Positions 44,430 to 57,788 of a stretch of 64,000 nt of DNA are shown piece by piece. The DNA lies in NCBI GenBank assembly GCA_022376515.1, contig WTXI01000011.1, forward strand, positions 868,001 through 932,000, given 5' to 3'. Source of the DNA: Lactifluus volemus (lineage: Eukaryota > Basidiomycota > Agaricomycetes > Russulales > Russulaceae). The position numbers and the translations under genes were made by a program. How positions within the stretch are numbered: position 1 is the first letter of the stretch; every line of letters starts with the position of its first letter. The notes under the pieces were generated by a model. The model did no database searches. It saw only the letters and a list, made by a program, of their open reading frames with translations, and had not been told where the DNA came from.

Positions 44430-45925
44430 GATCGGAAAAGATAGAGAAGGTAAACCAAGATGACCAGAGAAAACTCGATCCTGGCCCGGCCTCAGGCTCA
44501 GGCCGTGAGCCGGCCACATTCGCGTGATTACAGGGGCCTTCAGCTCCACGGGAAACGCTAGGAGCTGTAATCACGCGTCGTCGGCGACCTTGCTTGCAGA
44601 TAGAGGACAAATCGAATAAATTTTACAAGAGGAAGTGTAGAAACATAAATACATGTTATCGTACAGATCACACTATCCCTGGCCCGTATGAGTTATCCCA
44701 TTGGTTTTTTTTCTTGGGGAATGTAGTCGTGGTGAAATCGACAGTCGCGGTTACGACCGTGCTCGATTGAAATTATGTCGGAAACTCCTAAAAGAACGGT
44801 TCGGAAGACCAGAACAAGGAGGATAAATCACGTGTGTTGGAATAGGGTTTGGGACGGTCGAATATCGAGACTTGCAAGCAAGGTAACAAGGTAATTGTAG
44901 TGAAAATGCTAATAAAAACTCCCACCCGCGCGAGATCCGACTCCTCATATGCCTAGGAGCCCCGCGAGGAGAACCTACCGCTCAAATCCACGACATCCCT
45001 GCATTGCACCAGGAACCCTGTCTCCCCCTCACGCCTACCGATTTGGAAATGAAATTCCGAGATTTGGGGGTGAACTCACACCTCGGGCACGCCAGGGGGA
45101 TGACCACCGGATGGGTCTCACAGCTCCGAGTCGACTTTTCAGAATCAATACAAGTATTCTCTTTCTTGCCGCCGTGGCTACATCACTAATCACAGCAGGA
45201 CGATGATACCTCTCCGTACTTTGCCTCCTCCAATGGGAAGGAGCTGTGCGCCACGGAATGGCTAAAAACTAGGGCAACAGTCACCATGCTTGACTCAGCT
45301 GGACCGCTGCGGCGCTGCCTGACAAACTCTCCTGTCAATCTCCTAACGTGCCTTGTGTCTTGGTTTCCCCTATCTTTGTCTGCATATGCTTCCCTCCCTT
45401 TATGGCAATCTCATGTGTGCCAATCAGTGCTGAAACCCCTAATTTTCTACCCCTATTTTCCTCTTTGAGGAAAATATAATCTGCATAATAGAGATATGTG
45501 ACATGGGATAGTCACATGATGGATGCAGCTGTGATCATGTGCCAGGAATGTTTATTACTAATAATGACTTTCTTTTTAGTTGTTCTGCTCCCTGTCTGTA
45601 CTAGCTGATGAGGCTGTGTGAGGAGAGCTACTGCTTAATACTGTGACCATAATGTATGGTACATAGAGAAGAGATTGTATGATTTTATGATATTAGGGTA
45701 AGAAGAGAGAGCTTCTTAAAGAGCACCTCCTAAGCTACATTTGGGAAAGTACCCCAAAAAATTTCAGGTCTTGTGACCCTGACATGTCATTTGATAAGCT
45801 TTAAATGCCGCTCGGGACTTCGATTGGAGGATACCTAGGTGGCCTCCTCATGGCCAAGGCATTTAAGAAACCACATCCATTGGCGGATGTCCCCTCATAC
45901 CCATTACCACTCACCTGGGGTGGCA
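44430..45925. other. gene-poor, compositionally distinct stretch
   Basis: About 1.5 kb. The 45280-45900 part reads differently from neighbouring genes, with fewer CG dinucleotides and more TG/CA and TTT/AAA. No transposase or terminal repeats were found; it could be a decayed element. The rest is the SFC1 promoter. Confidence 0.4.
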
Positions 45926-46968
45926 ATGAGTCCTCCATTGAGTTCATCCCAAGTTGCTGCCAGTGAAGCACTCACTGGCAAATTATGTGGCTATAACAAG
46001 TCATCTTCCCACACCACTACAAAGCCAACAAGGTTGTCTCTCCATGGTCGTTTGGTTCTATCACGTAAGTCCACACATAAATTCCGTCGTCTAAATGTGT
46101 GTTCTTAACGTTGACATCGACTTTAAACATCAGATTGTTTTGATAGTGGTTGCCACTTTCCGAGTCGGGACGAAAAAGACGCAATCTTGCGTGAAGTTCA
46201 GAAGACGGACCCGGGGTATTCCTTAGCGAGGCTCAACGTGTGGTTCACCAATCGACGGAGGGAGCAACGAAAAGGACACAAAGAAACAATTGAAGATGCC
46301 CTACATACATTGCTGGATCCAACAACTAGCTTGGCTCAAGAAAGTATGCCATTTATGTGTTTCGATGGCATACACTAATCATTATTATACTCTTAGTGTG
46401 GCCATCACTTTCAGCAGATACCCTCGCTCGTCTTCATAACATGCTACTTGAACAACCACACTTGACAATACAGCATGTAGAACTGTTAGCCAACCACTTC
46501 GGTGTTGATAACAAACACACGGAGAACTTCATCGAATGGCGCAGTGCTTGTTTGCAAGGCTGTGATGTTGGACAAGAACGACGCAGACCTTTGCCACCGA
46601 GTGCTAGCGGCAATGACGTATCCGCCGTGGATGAAGCAGATGTCCACCGGCGATCTCATTTACCCACTCCCGCGTGCTCAACATCGCCGGAACCAGTGCA
46701 TTCCAAGTCGCCGCCCCTCGTTGCACACAAATATTATCGACATCATCCCCTCTCGGTTGATACGAATCATGTTGCTTCCGGCGGGCAGGGAGTCAATTTC
46801 CCTCCAAGCCCAGCGTCTACAATTTCCCTCACTTCCCGTCTTGCGCGTTGCAAGGCTCGTCAAACATGTCACCGACCCACGCAAATCTACGTGGACGACA
46901 TTCACCCGAATCACTCCGGGTCAAACACCTGCCAGCGTCATCTCTACACGAACGGCTGTTCTCTGTGA
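45926..46968 (+). CDS. homeodomain transcription factor
   Basis: ATG 45926 (MSPPLSSSQVAASEALTG). Exon 1 to 46064 splices (46065-46133) into CFDSGCHFPSRDEKDAILRE, VQKTDPGYSLARLN and VWFTNRRREQRKGHKE. WFTNRR is the recognition-helix signature and the spacing to CHFPSRDEK matches fungal homeodomains, although helix 1 looks weak. A second intron leads to MWPSLSADTLARLHNMLLEQ and VELLANHFGVDN, a conserved companion region. LPTPACSTSPEPVHSKSPP is a proline-rich stretch typical of this fungal group. The frame closes at 46968, but the true 3' end is uncertain because another convincing frame follows at 47126-47263. The homeodomain binds DNA; target and role are unknown. Confidence 0.7.
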
Positions 46969-47125
46969 AGCTCAGCCAGCTCTCGTCCACCCCGCCATCC
47001 GACCCTTCGGAGGTGCTCACCGAACCTAGCCTATCCAGGCTTGGTAAACGAAAACAAATTGGGAGTGGCGCATCCATAGCACCTCTCAGCGGACATTTGC
47101 CATCATCATCGCCATCTATCCGGCC

Positions 47126-47263
47126 CCTCGTACGCTGCGTGAGTTCGAAGAGGCATACGCACCCACGCACGCGAGAATCGAACGATTTCTGCATAATGTC
47201 GAGCGTGGAAAATTTGTACATATTGGGCTCACTCCCGATATGTTAAAGAAGACAGAGATCTAG
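47126..47263 (+). other. conserved-looking coding fragment, final exon or displaced homeobox-gene N-terminus
   Basis: A frame of 46 codons reads PRTLREFEEAYAPTHARIER, then FLHNVERGKFVHIGLTPDML and KKTEI, stopping at 47263. It reads as genuine protein (amphipathic helices, no stop), and a plausible acceptor lies at about 47085. It could be the last exon of the upstream homeodomain gene. From recalled family layout, a segment of this kind may instead sit at the N-terminus of such proteins, which would make it displaced. Confidence 0.45.
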
Positions 47264-47945
47264 GGAGACTGCCGGAAAAAATCCTAGCGGTCTGCGTAGA
47301 TCTCTCTTCGCATGCTTCGGTTACAAGCCTCGTGCTGGGGGGGGGGGTCCCTATCTTCCATAATTGCATGGTTGCAATACAGCCCAAAAAGTGCCTGGTG
47401 TTTTCTCTAAACATAGCTTGCTGGCTTCCAAAAGGGATCAGCAGGGCAAGGATTGTTTGATCCCTGTAACCAGCACTGGCAAGGGACCCACGAACCCTAG
47501 CTGAACCTAAAACCTCCCATAATCTCCACTAATAAGCCTATCAATGTGCTCCGTTTGGTGTAATAATCGATATCACTGATACCTGTTCTGTAGATAATGC
47601 AGCACACCATAATTACCTATACTGGTCATATCCATTACTCCATTCAGTTCCAGAGATATATTGATGTTATCAATTGAGTAAAATCTAGTGAATGATGAGA
47701 TTCAAAAGGGAAGCCAGAGGAATAGATCGGCCAACTTACTCAATGCATCCTCGGTTGACCATCGATGTCAACCTCGAGAGGAAACTCGGGAACTTCTAGT
47801 TCACCTTGTTTTAAGGGACAACGAGTGCATCATGAAGTGAATGAGCAGGGATTGTATAAGATTATTGCGCAAATGGTAGATGAAGGCAAAGCAGAAGCGT
47901 CATTATACAAGAAAGTACGGAAAAAATAAAAAGGGAAAATGCGTG
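47264..47945. other. intergenic region
   Basis: Between the homeodomain locus and the SWR1 3' end (682 bp). A G-run lies near 47338-47346. No gene recognised. Confidence 0.35.
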
Positions 47946-50900
47946 CTACAAGCGCCAATCTCGGAAGAAATCAAGATCAAAGCGCACAAATGCAAGCATA
48001 TAGTCGACAACGGTTCCACCTTCTTCGTCCGCTTCGTCGCCCACACCTTCCTCCCCAAAATCTTCCTCTCCTGGTTCTGGTTCTTCGGGCTCGGCGTCGT
48101 CGGGAGGGGCCGAGGGCGAGCCGATTTGGGTGTTCACCGTCGCTCTTTCACGGAGACCGGCTCCGGCATCTTCCCCAAAGTCCGCTGCATCGGCACCCTC
48201 AAGCTCGCCTGCTTCTTGGGCGGCGATACGCGCTGCTCGGGCGTCTTCATGATCTGCAAAATCCTCAAGTACACGCGTGATTGTGTCACCGCCCGTGCCA
48301 CGAAACAGCGAGCGCCAATCAAATTCACCCTTCTGGATGACTAGATCGTCCAGGGAGCGCTTCTGGTTTGCTTTGCGTAGCATCGCTTCTTCTACCGTGT
48401 GCTGTGAGATAAAGCGATAGATATGCACATCACGAATCTGTCCGATACGGTGTGCCCTGTTGTATTGTCAACACTGAGTTGCAGGGCAAGAAAGTAAAGA
48501 AGCCTCACCTATCTTCGCACTGCCGGTCCATTTGAGGGTTGAAATCGCTATCATAAAAAATGACCGTGTCGGCGCCCGTCAAGCTACGAATACGTCAGCG
48601 TTACTGGGTCTAGTCTAATCTTCGGAACATGCTCACTTGATGCCAACGCCACCGGAACGAGACGAGGAAATGAAGCAGAAGACACGCGCATCTGCATTGA
48701 AGCGCTCCGTGATGTACTGGCGATCTTCAATCCGTGTCGCCCCATCAAGGCGGAGATATAGATAGCCATGAAAGTTCAAAAACTGTTCAAGAATGTCCAA
48801 TATCCGCGTCATCTGCGTGAAAATCAGAACACGATGACCGCCGGCTTTGCGCTCCCGAAGGAGTCGGGCGAGTTCCTGGAGTTTGCCGCAGTCATATTGC
48901 AGCAAAGAAAGGTCTGGGAAGGCAATCTGCAGCTTCACACTTGGCATGTGAAGAGCCATGTCGAATGTCACGTCGGAAGAGAGCGCCATGATGGGCTCTT
49001 CTACCCCAGCCAGAACGCGCCGAGGCAGATCGTGTGCAACAACAGGACGTGTGATACAGGCGAAGGTGTTGACTAGAGGTGTTATATCCTCTGCGCGTGC
49101 TTCCCATGACTTGATGGTCGTGCGAATAGCAAAGACAGTGTCCAGATGGGACGTAGAGGGATCATGGACAGAAGACGGCAACAACGGGCGGCTGCATTGC
49201 TTGACCTTAGCAATCAGCTCGCTGCTGTAGACTGGGGAACCGCTACAACGGAGGCGGTTAAGATAGCCGATATGGGTCCAACGTGCGATGGAGGCTGCTT
49301 CTTCCTTGTGCGCACGATATTTCTTGTAGCCTTCGATGGTGCGAACATCGTACGGAGGAGGCTCTCCGGGCAGCTCCGAGACGAAGGGAAGCGAAGATGT
49401 CCCGTCCAGACGGCGTGTCTCCAGGCTCGCGATCAAGGACGTGTTCTGACAATTCACGAATCGCAGTCCGAGAACATCGAGGTTTAGCTGGTCCTCATCT
49501 CGTTCTTGCAAGAGGCGCCGGCGGACGAGCAATTCCTTGATTTCGAAATCAGCGACGGCGGAGCGGTCCATTGCGAAGGATGTCACAATGGGTCGCACTT
49601 CGAACAGATCCGGATGATTGCACACTTTGCGAAGTTGCATGAGGATATTAGCGATTTTTTGATACACACCAGACGCCAAATCGGTGCGTGTCTGGGCGCG
49701 TGACATGAATTCATCGTAAAGAAATCGTTGACGTTTGGACAGCGGACAAAGAATGAGGTGTTCAAACTTTCTGGGAAGCTCCTTCTCAACGTCGCGCTTG
49801 AGACGCCTGAGCAAGTAAGGGCGCAAGACTGTATGAAGTTTAGCAACACGCTTTTGCGTTTCATCGTCCAGGGTAGTCCCCATCTCAATGGCTTGTTCCA
49901 GCGGATCTGTCAAATTTCGATTAGAATAGATCTCTGAAGCTCTTGTTCCCACTTACTAGCAAACCACTCTGCGAACTCTCTGCGATCCGCAAAGTCCGTT
50001 CCGGACATCAGAAACTTGAGCAATGCCCACAACTCCGTCAAGTTGTTCTGGAGCGGGGTGCCAGTAAGAAGCAATCGGCGGAACGAGCGAAACATCAACA
50101 AGATATTCCATCGTTGAGACTTGAAATTCTTGATCATATGCGCCTCATCCAATATCATGTAGTACCACGGTTTTCGCTTGAAGACATGCGCATCCCGGCT
50201 GGCAAGAGCGTACGACGTGACGCAGACGTTGAAGTGGAACTTGTCGTACCAACCTTGACGTAACTCCTTCCGTCGCTTGGATGTGCCGTGATAAGCGAGG
50301 ACCTTGAATCCCGGGAGAAACTTCTTGAATTCCATCTCCCAGTTCATGAGGACACTGGTTGGCACGACGATCAAATGTGGACCCCAGATGCCCCTGTCGC
50401 ACGCCAGATGGGCCAATAGGGCGATAGTCTGGATGGTTTTCCTGGTAAACAAGTTAATGGGTTTGTCTCACAGGAGAGAAGAAAGGCACACACCCGAGCC
50501 CCATCTCATCTGCAAGAATGCAGTTAAGATTCCTGGCGTGGATGCTGGCAAGCCATTCTAGGCCTGCCTGCTGGTACGGCCGTAATATCCCGCGAAGTAG
50601 CGCAGGGGGCTTGATCATGGCGTTGGGGTCCCACTCTACAGGCGCCACAGCATAGTGCTTGAGGTATCGTGGGATACGCGTATCTTCCTCAAACTCGTCC
50701 CCAGCAGCCGATCCGGCATCGTCTTCTTCCGGAAGGGATCCCATATTGTCGACACCGGGAACGGATTGGCTCGTACCATTGGCAGGTAATTCGGGTTGCT
50801 CAGCATCACTATCATACGTGACGGACAGCTGCGGCGTTGAAACAAGCTCCTGCGAATCACCCATAGTGAGATCACCATTTGATGGCAGCTTCTCCAGCGT

Positions 50901-53577
50901 GAGAGACTTCTCATGAATATGAGGGTCATTCTGAGACGCCAAGGAGTCTGTGGGCATATCAGCCACTCGGGACACTGCCGTTGGCGCCTTGCACACCGGA
51001 TGGAGACCCTCCTCGACTGAGATGAGGACTTCATTAAATGGAGGCGTCGCAGGAGGCGGAGTTTGAGGTGACGAGTCGTGTGGTGGACTCAAGACTATCG
51101 AATGAGGTGCAGGCGCGAGAGAGGGAGGGGACCCTGGTAAAGGGTCGCTCGACGGGGTCGCAATCAACTCCGAGTGAGGAGACGAACCATCGTCGAACAC
51201 AGCCATGGAAACGTCTTCGATGGCCGGAGTGTCACCCGCTTCTTCGATCATCTCGATATCACCGTTTGCACCAGTCAGAAAAGGATCACCGGGTAGTACG
51301 GCCGCCACATCAAGCCCAAGCAATGCAGCGGCAGAAACGTCCTCTTCGTCGTCGTCCTCATCGTCGCTATCCACCTCGGCAGCTGGTAGAGGCATATCTT
51401 CGGCCCCATCCGATTGTTCCTCGTCCTTGTCGGCGTTGGAATCATCGCCAGCGGTACTCGCATCGTCGTCCGACGCCACATCATCCTCTGTGTCGGTCAC
51501 TACCTCCTCCTCTTCGTCGTCCAAGTCACGAAGAGAGGCGGATACGCTGCTGGACCGGCTTCGTGACCGAGTGCCGCGCGACAGGTCGAGGTGCTGCGTT
51601 TCCAAGATTTGCCCAGATTGATCCAGTAACGCATCAAGATGTTCGCGGCCCTTGCGCGTCTCTTCCTCTTCGCGCTTGAGCCTTTCCTGCTCCCGTATAT
51701 GCTGTTGCCGAGAAATCCCGCATAGGGAACGTATTATACACCGTGATATCAAAGGAGAAGATATCACTCACAAATACGGCTTTCTTCCATTCAGCGATGA
51801 CAAGCTTGATCGTCGTCTTGGCCAGGGCACGCAGCTGTTTCTCCTGCTGCACTCTAACCTTTCCCTCCTTCACGTTTTGCATGTCCCAGAACGCGCGCAC
51901 CTTCGCTGCGATGGTGGCTGCGATTTCGGGCCCGCTCGTCTCCCGATGGCGGTAGCGTGCACGCACTGCGTCAAGTACGTGGTCCCATGGGTCTGAGCCG
52001 GGTATCCGCCGTTCCTTGGGCCGGGTTTGAACCGCGCGGCCTGCATCCTCTGCAGACAAGAGCATGTGGCCTTGTTGCCGCAAGGAATACACGCGTTCGA
52101 GGAACGCGGCATCTTTGCGCGCAGCATCCTCTAGGGCGTCTTCGTTTATATCGTCGTTTTCAAGCCGGGTGTACGAAGCGAGGACGGACGTTACGGACTT
52201 ATTAAAAAGTGGCGGAGTAGGCTTCTGTTGAGGATTAGTGTACACGGGCTCCGGAGCGCGGACGATGAGTTTTATTCTCCTGATTGTCGGTGTTGGCGTA
52301 AGTGGAGCCGAAACCTTTGTCTGATCAGCAATGAGCTCAGGAGATACTTTGCTTGTATGTGCCTCGTAAACGCCATTCAGATTAGCCTCTGTGCCAACGA
52401 TGGAGGGGTTGATTGTAGGGAACGAGAACGTGTAACTTTTGCAGGGGGGTCAGCGTTTCGTGAGTTAGTATGCGTGTCGATGCCTGTTTTCCGCCGTTTA
52501 CGAGGAGCCGCGAGAGGGACGTCTGAGGTCGGATCGAGACTCTGTCTTCGACGCACTTTTCCCACTGCCAATGGCTCCTTTTCCGTTTCGACAGGTCCAG
52601 AAGGGGTTGCAAATGATGGCATTTTAGGAAGAGAGGCACGTGATTTACTCTTACGAGTCACCTTGGAACCTGTAATTGGGACGGATGCAGGTTCGTGCGT
52701 TGTAGCGAGACTGATCCCTTCACCGTGAGTTATAGAAGGCGCCTTTCCTTTCGTAGTTTTGGGGGAACGAGATTCGCGATCCTTGCCTTTTCCCTTAGCC
52801 GAGAAACCCAAGATGTCCCAGATTGTATCATCGTCATGGGGGGGAGGTGTTCTCACGCGTGAGAATGAGGTGGCAGCAGTAGGACTAGATAGGGTCCCTT
52901 TCAATTTTTCAACGCGATCTTGGCGTGCACGCCGTGTAGTTCTTCGTGACGGACCCTCGGACGTGGATGCGCCCCCAATTAGGTCATATTTTGACTTGAA
53001 CTGCAGATAGAAGTCAATACGAACGTCGCTCGTCCCGGTAGTGTGTGGCAACGCACCTCTTGAAAAACGGCAGAGTTGTCCTTTTTCGCAATCTATCACA
53101 TGCAACACCCAGAATGGCATTCTTATCAAAAAGGAGAAAGGAAGTGGAGAAAGGAGGTAGGGGAAGACACGTACAGTAGGGTCATACGTCACCAGAGTCG
53201 TCCACCGTTCTAAATGAAATGCCTCGCGTATCTACACGGTGCGCAAATGATGAGTCCAGAACGCGCAGAGTGGTGTGAAAGACACAAAGAAGGACGCTAA
53301 CAACGCACCAGATCATCATGTCTATCTTCGATCGCATCCAGTTCGGCTTGCTTAGAGTGCAACAATACGGCGCGCTCCGCCTCGAGTTGTTGAGAGGCAT
53401 CTGCGCAGACGCCACTGCCACTTCCTCCGCCTCCGGCGCCGCCATTGGTGCTGCTACGTGCACTTTGTCCATGTGTTGTACTCTCCTCCGATCAACCACA
53501 TGGTCTGCGTCCCAAAGCTTCTCTCGAGGAACATCCTGGCCGCCAGCCGTGAGAGAAGACGACTTTCTATGGCCCAT
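47946..53577 (-). CDS. SWR1: SWR1-type SNF2 chromatin-remodelling ATPase
   Basis: The N-terminal region from ATG 53577 is low-confidence (an intron is needed before SASQQLEAERAVLLHSKQAE-like sequence). Then come KYDLIGG and an HSA domain (AATIAAKVRAFWDMQNVKEG, VRVQQEKQLRALAKTTIKLV). A long acidic region leads to the ATPase: LRPYQQAGLEWLASIH, DEMGLG spliced to KTIQTIALLAHLA, LIVVPTSVLMNWEMEF, LDEAHMIKNF, LLTGTPLQNNLTELWALLKF. An insert separates the second lobe: HRVLIFTQMTRILDILEQFL, YLRLDGATRIEDRQ, FISSSRSGGVGI, then MHIYRFISQHTVEEAMLRKA and LDDLVIQKGEFDW. The split ATPase with insertion and HSA are SWR1 features; it deposits H2A.Z. Roughly 12 exons. Confidence 0.9.
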
Positions 53578-54048
53578 ACCTGGCTCTCTGGGTGGAGCGG
53601 GGTGTTGTATTGACTAATTCGTTATAGAGCGGATGGGTGACCAGAGAGAGGCAGGTAAGACAACCGGGCTTGATCTCGGTGGATATCGCACGGTATGAAG
53701 TAGTTTTTGGCTCTCCAAGTGCGTGCTGCTTGTCTCTATGGATTGGAGTAGAGAGGAACAAGAAGGGTTAAGGCGTTGGCGGATGTGAGGATAGATTGAG
53801 CAAGGAAGCGCCATTTTCCGAGGTGCTCAGCAGTTCTATTTGTTCGGTGCAAACACGCGGCCACTCATTCGTCGCCGCGTTACACACGTTGTTACCGAAG
53901 ATCATGCCTTCAAAATTGACCAGCAGAACAAAAGAGGTATCCGTATGGAACAACCACATGTAAGGAAAGATTATAATAGTCATACAAGTCGTTTCATGTC
54001 ATTATAAATGTCCAGGAAAATGTCACAGCCCCAAGGGCGCATGCCATA
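53578..54048. other. intergenic region
   Basis: These 471 bp lie between the SWR1 start and the PKA stop. No coding motif or repeat recognised. Confidence 0.35.
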
Positions 54049-55461
<1,413 letters not shown>

Positions 55462-55637
55462 AATGAGAGGGAGGGAAAAGATGGGGAAGAGAGTGGTGGT
55501 GGTAAAGAAAAAGAAAGGCGGCGGAGATAATTTATTATTACTTTAGTTACAACGCAAAACTCGTCTCAATTCTGTCACCATCTGACCGGCATTTCCCGTT
55601 CAGGAATAATGACACCCGTTTTGGGTCGTCATTCACA

Positions 55638-57721
55638 TCATACATCACGTCCCAAAATCATACTCTGACCGATTAGCACTATAACCGATGCCACGCTCCC
55701 CACTATAAACGTGCCCACATTCAACCTTGCAAACTCAATTTGACGTACGTGAATTCCCTTCTGTTTTAGAACCTCTCTCCACAACAGCCCTGCCAATGAT
55801 GCCGAAAACGTAAGTGTGAACGCTCCGAAATTAGTCCCAATCGCAAGTCCGTACACAGACCCATATCGGACATTCGTCCAGGTTCCGGTATGCTGTGACC
55901 CAGATTCCCACTCTTGTAGCATCCGCGCTAGGAGAATGGTCGTGCCGATATTCGTTCCACATATCTGTCGTGACGTGATTATTTAATGTCCGGAAAAGAG
56001 TACTCCAAAGGGGAGTGAGTGGCGTACGTTACACAACAGCCCTGACCCAATTACCATGCCAGCCACGGCCCCGACAATACCAGTTTGGTTTACCCAGGCT
56101 CCCCACCAATTAGCCAAGACATGCACCCAACCTTGACTTGCCAGCCCCTGAACTAGGATAAACATCGAGAATGCAAACGGTACCAGCGATAGTGGCAGTT
56201 TCTGGCAGGCCCCGTGTACTGTTGGGAACGTTTGGACAAAATGGTGAAGCAACGTTGACGAGATCAGTGACAGGGCCATTTGGGGCCTGTTCTGATGCAC
56301 TGCTGTATGGACATCCGGTTGGGACCCTGTAAAGGGAAGATGTTGGGATTCAAACCGTTCCATTGGTACAGAGCCGGGAGAAAGTGTATCCAAATGCTCG
56401 GCTCCTCCTTCCTTGGCCACTACCCGGTGAACTTGATGCCAGCGCCAGTCCCGCCACGCATCACGGCTCAGCATTAAGACAGCCGGGGGTATTGTGACCT
56501 GCCAGACAGGGACACCAATCACGTTAGTTCCCACTAGAACACCCAACGTCACTAGCAGAAGAATGCTGCCAAAGATGGCGCCGGCCTTGTCGATAAGCGC
56601 GGCACTTGGTTGGTCGACCACGTCATCTTCACCATTACTACCTGACAACTCAAAGGTACGTGGGATAAGTTCTGTTGAGCGGAACAGCGCTATAGTGAAG
56701 AATGGATACACGACCAGGGCAGCCGCAAGAAACGGGAAAATCACGGATGAAGTGTAAGTGACGAATGAGAGTGAAAATGCTCCCGATAAGACCAGATTAG
56801 TGGGATTTGAGGAGATCAAGACCACAGATGCTAAGAAATCAATCAGCCACAGAAGTCGATTCTTCAACTCCCTTACCCATGTTGGCCGCTGTGAACTGAG
56901 AAAATATCCAAGCGGTTGGAGGGGTGATCCTGCGAGTGCTCAGAAAGGATGTCGTAGGAGGACACGGAGTGCTTACCCCGAAACCCTGGTCAGGTAGGCC
57001 AAGAACGTGGTCCCAGACAGCACGACGGGGTCCTTATCGCACACATCCTTGAGGTCGATAATACCTTGATTGGACTTTACGACTCACGTTTCCGACGACC
57101 GCGGCACATGTCAAGAAGAACAGATAAAGGTAAAAGTGTAGCTTCGGTCCTGAATCGCCGCCTTTCTTCACAACCCAGAATGCGAGGAAACGAAGCAGAC
57201 CTGTCGCATCGAGCGAAATGGAGAGATAAGCCTACCCTTTTTGTCAGAAGCCAAAGCGCGGCGGAGGTCACACGGCCTTTAGCAGCTCACGCACCAGTGA
57301 GACGAACAGTGCCATGATATTGATCGGCCGCACTCCATCAGAACCGAGGATGCCGCGCCTTAGTACACCACTGTCAATGGCTTGTGTAGCCAGCAGAAGC
57401 AGGATGGCCATGATTGGTGCGCTCAGGAAATTCACGGTTAGATATCGCCGTCGAAGGGGTTGAGATGTACGAGGGAGGGTGATACGGCATTTGACAAGCA
57501 CATTGCGAAATGCGGAGACAGCAAACCTTGGGAGAGGAACACGAAAAGGAAATATGACAATGATATCTATCATGCAGATCGCTCTTAAGTGATGCTCTTA
57601 CAGTAAAGCCGCCTTGCGGACGAACGCTAAACTTACTGGTGAGGAAGAAGACGACTAATGTCAAGATGGACCTCCAGTGGGCAATATTTGCGGATTGGTC
57701 CGAATTGAAGGTCTGAAGCAT
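55638..57721 (-). CDS. ArsB/citrate-type (IT superfamily) anion transporter
   Basis: The gene starts at ATG 57721 (MLQTFNSDQSANIAHWRSIL) and has many transmembrane stretches: LSAPIMAILLLLATQAI, KLHFYLYLFFLTCAAVVGN, LIDFLASVVLISSNPTNLVL, SSVIFPFLAAALVVYPFFTI, AGAIFGSILLLVTLGVLVGT, FAFSMFILVQGLASQGW, GAFTLTFSASLAGLLW and VGSVASVIVLIGQSMIL. SSNPTNLVLSG and the mirrored CGTNIGTTILLARM are the paired loops of the ArsB/CitMHS family that form the substrate site. Substrate could be arsenite, silicon-like or dicarboxylate anions and cannot be told from sequence. A 67-bp interval separates its start from the divergent WDR79-like gene. Confidence 0.85.
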
Positions 57722-57788
57722 CTAGGTTATGGTGTAGATGACGATTGCGGTGTAATGAAGAGGCCACCAGCTGACTACAGCATCTGGA
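57722..57788. promoter_or_regulatory. 67-bp bidirectional promoter
   Basis: Only 67 bp separate the ATG of the minus-strand transporter (57721) from that of the plus-strand WD40 gene (57789). Transcription start sites must lie inside one another's genes or within very short leaders. No TATA motif seen. Confidence 0.55.

Noticed and set aside
46502..47029. Alternative frame over the homeodomain gene
   Set aside because: Overlaps the frame containing the conserved proline-rich stretch and has no recognisable motif of its own.
51038..51679. 213-codon plus-strand frame
   Set aside because: Antisense to the acidic region of SWR1; its Arg/His/Pro richness is the complement of acidic codons.
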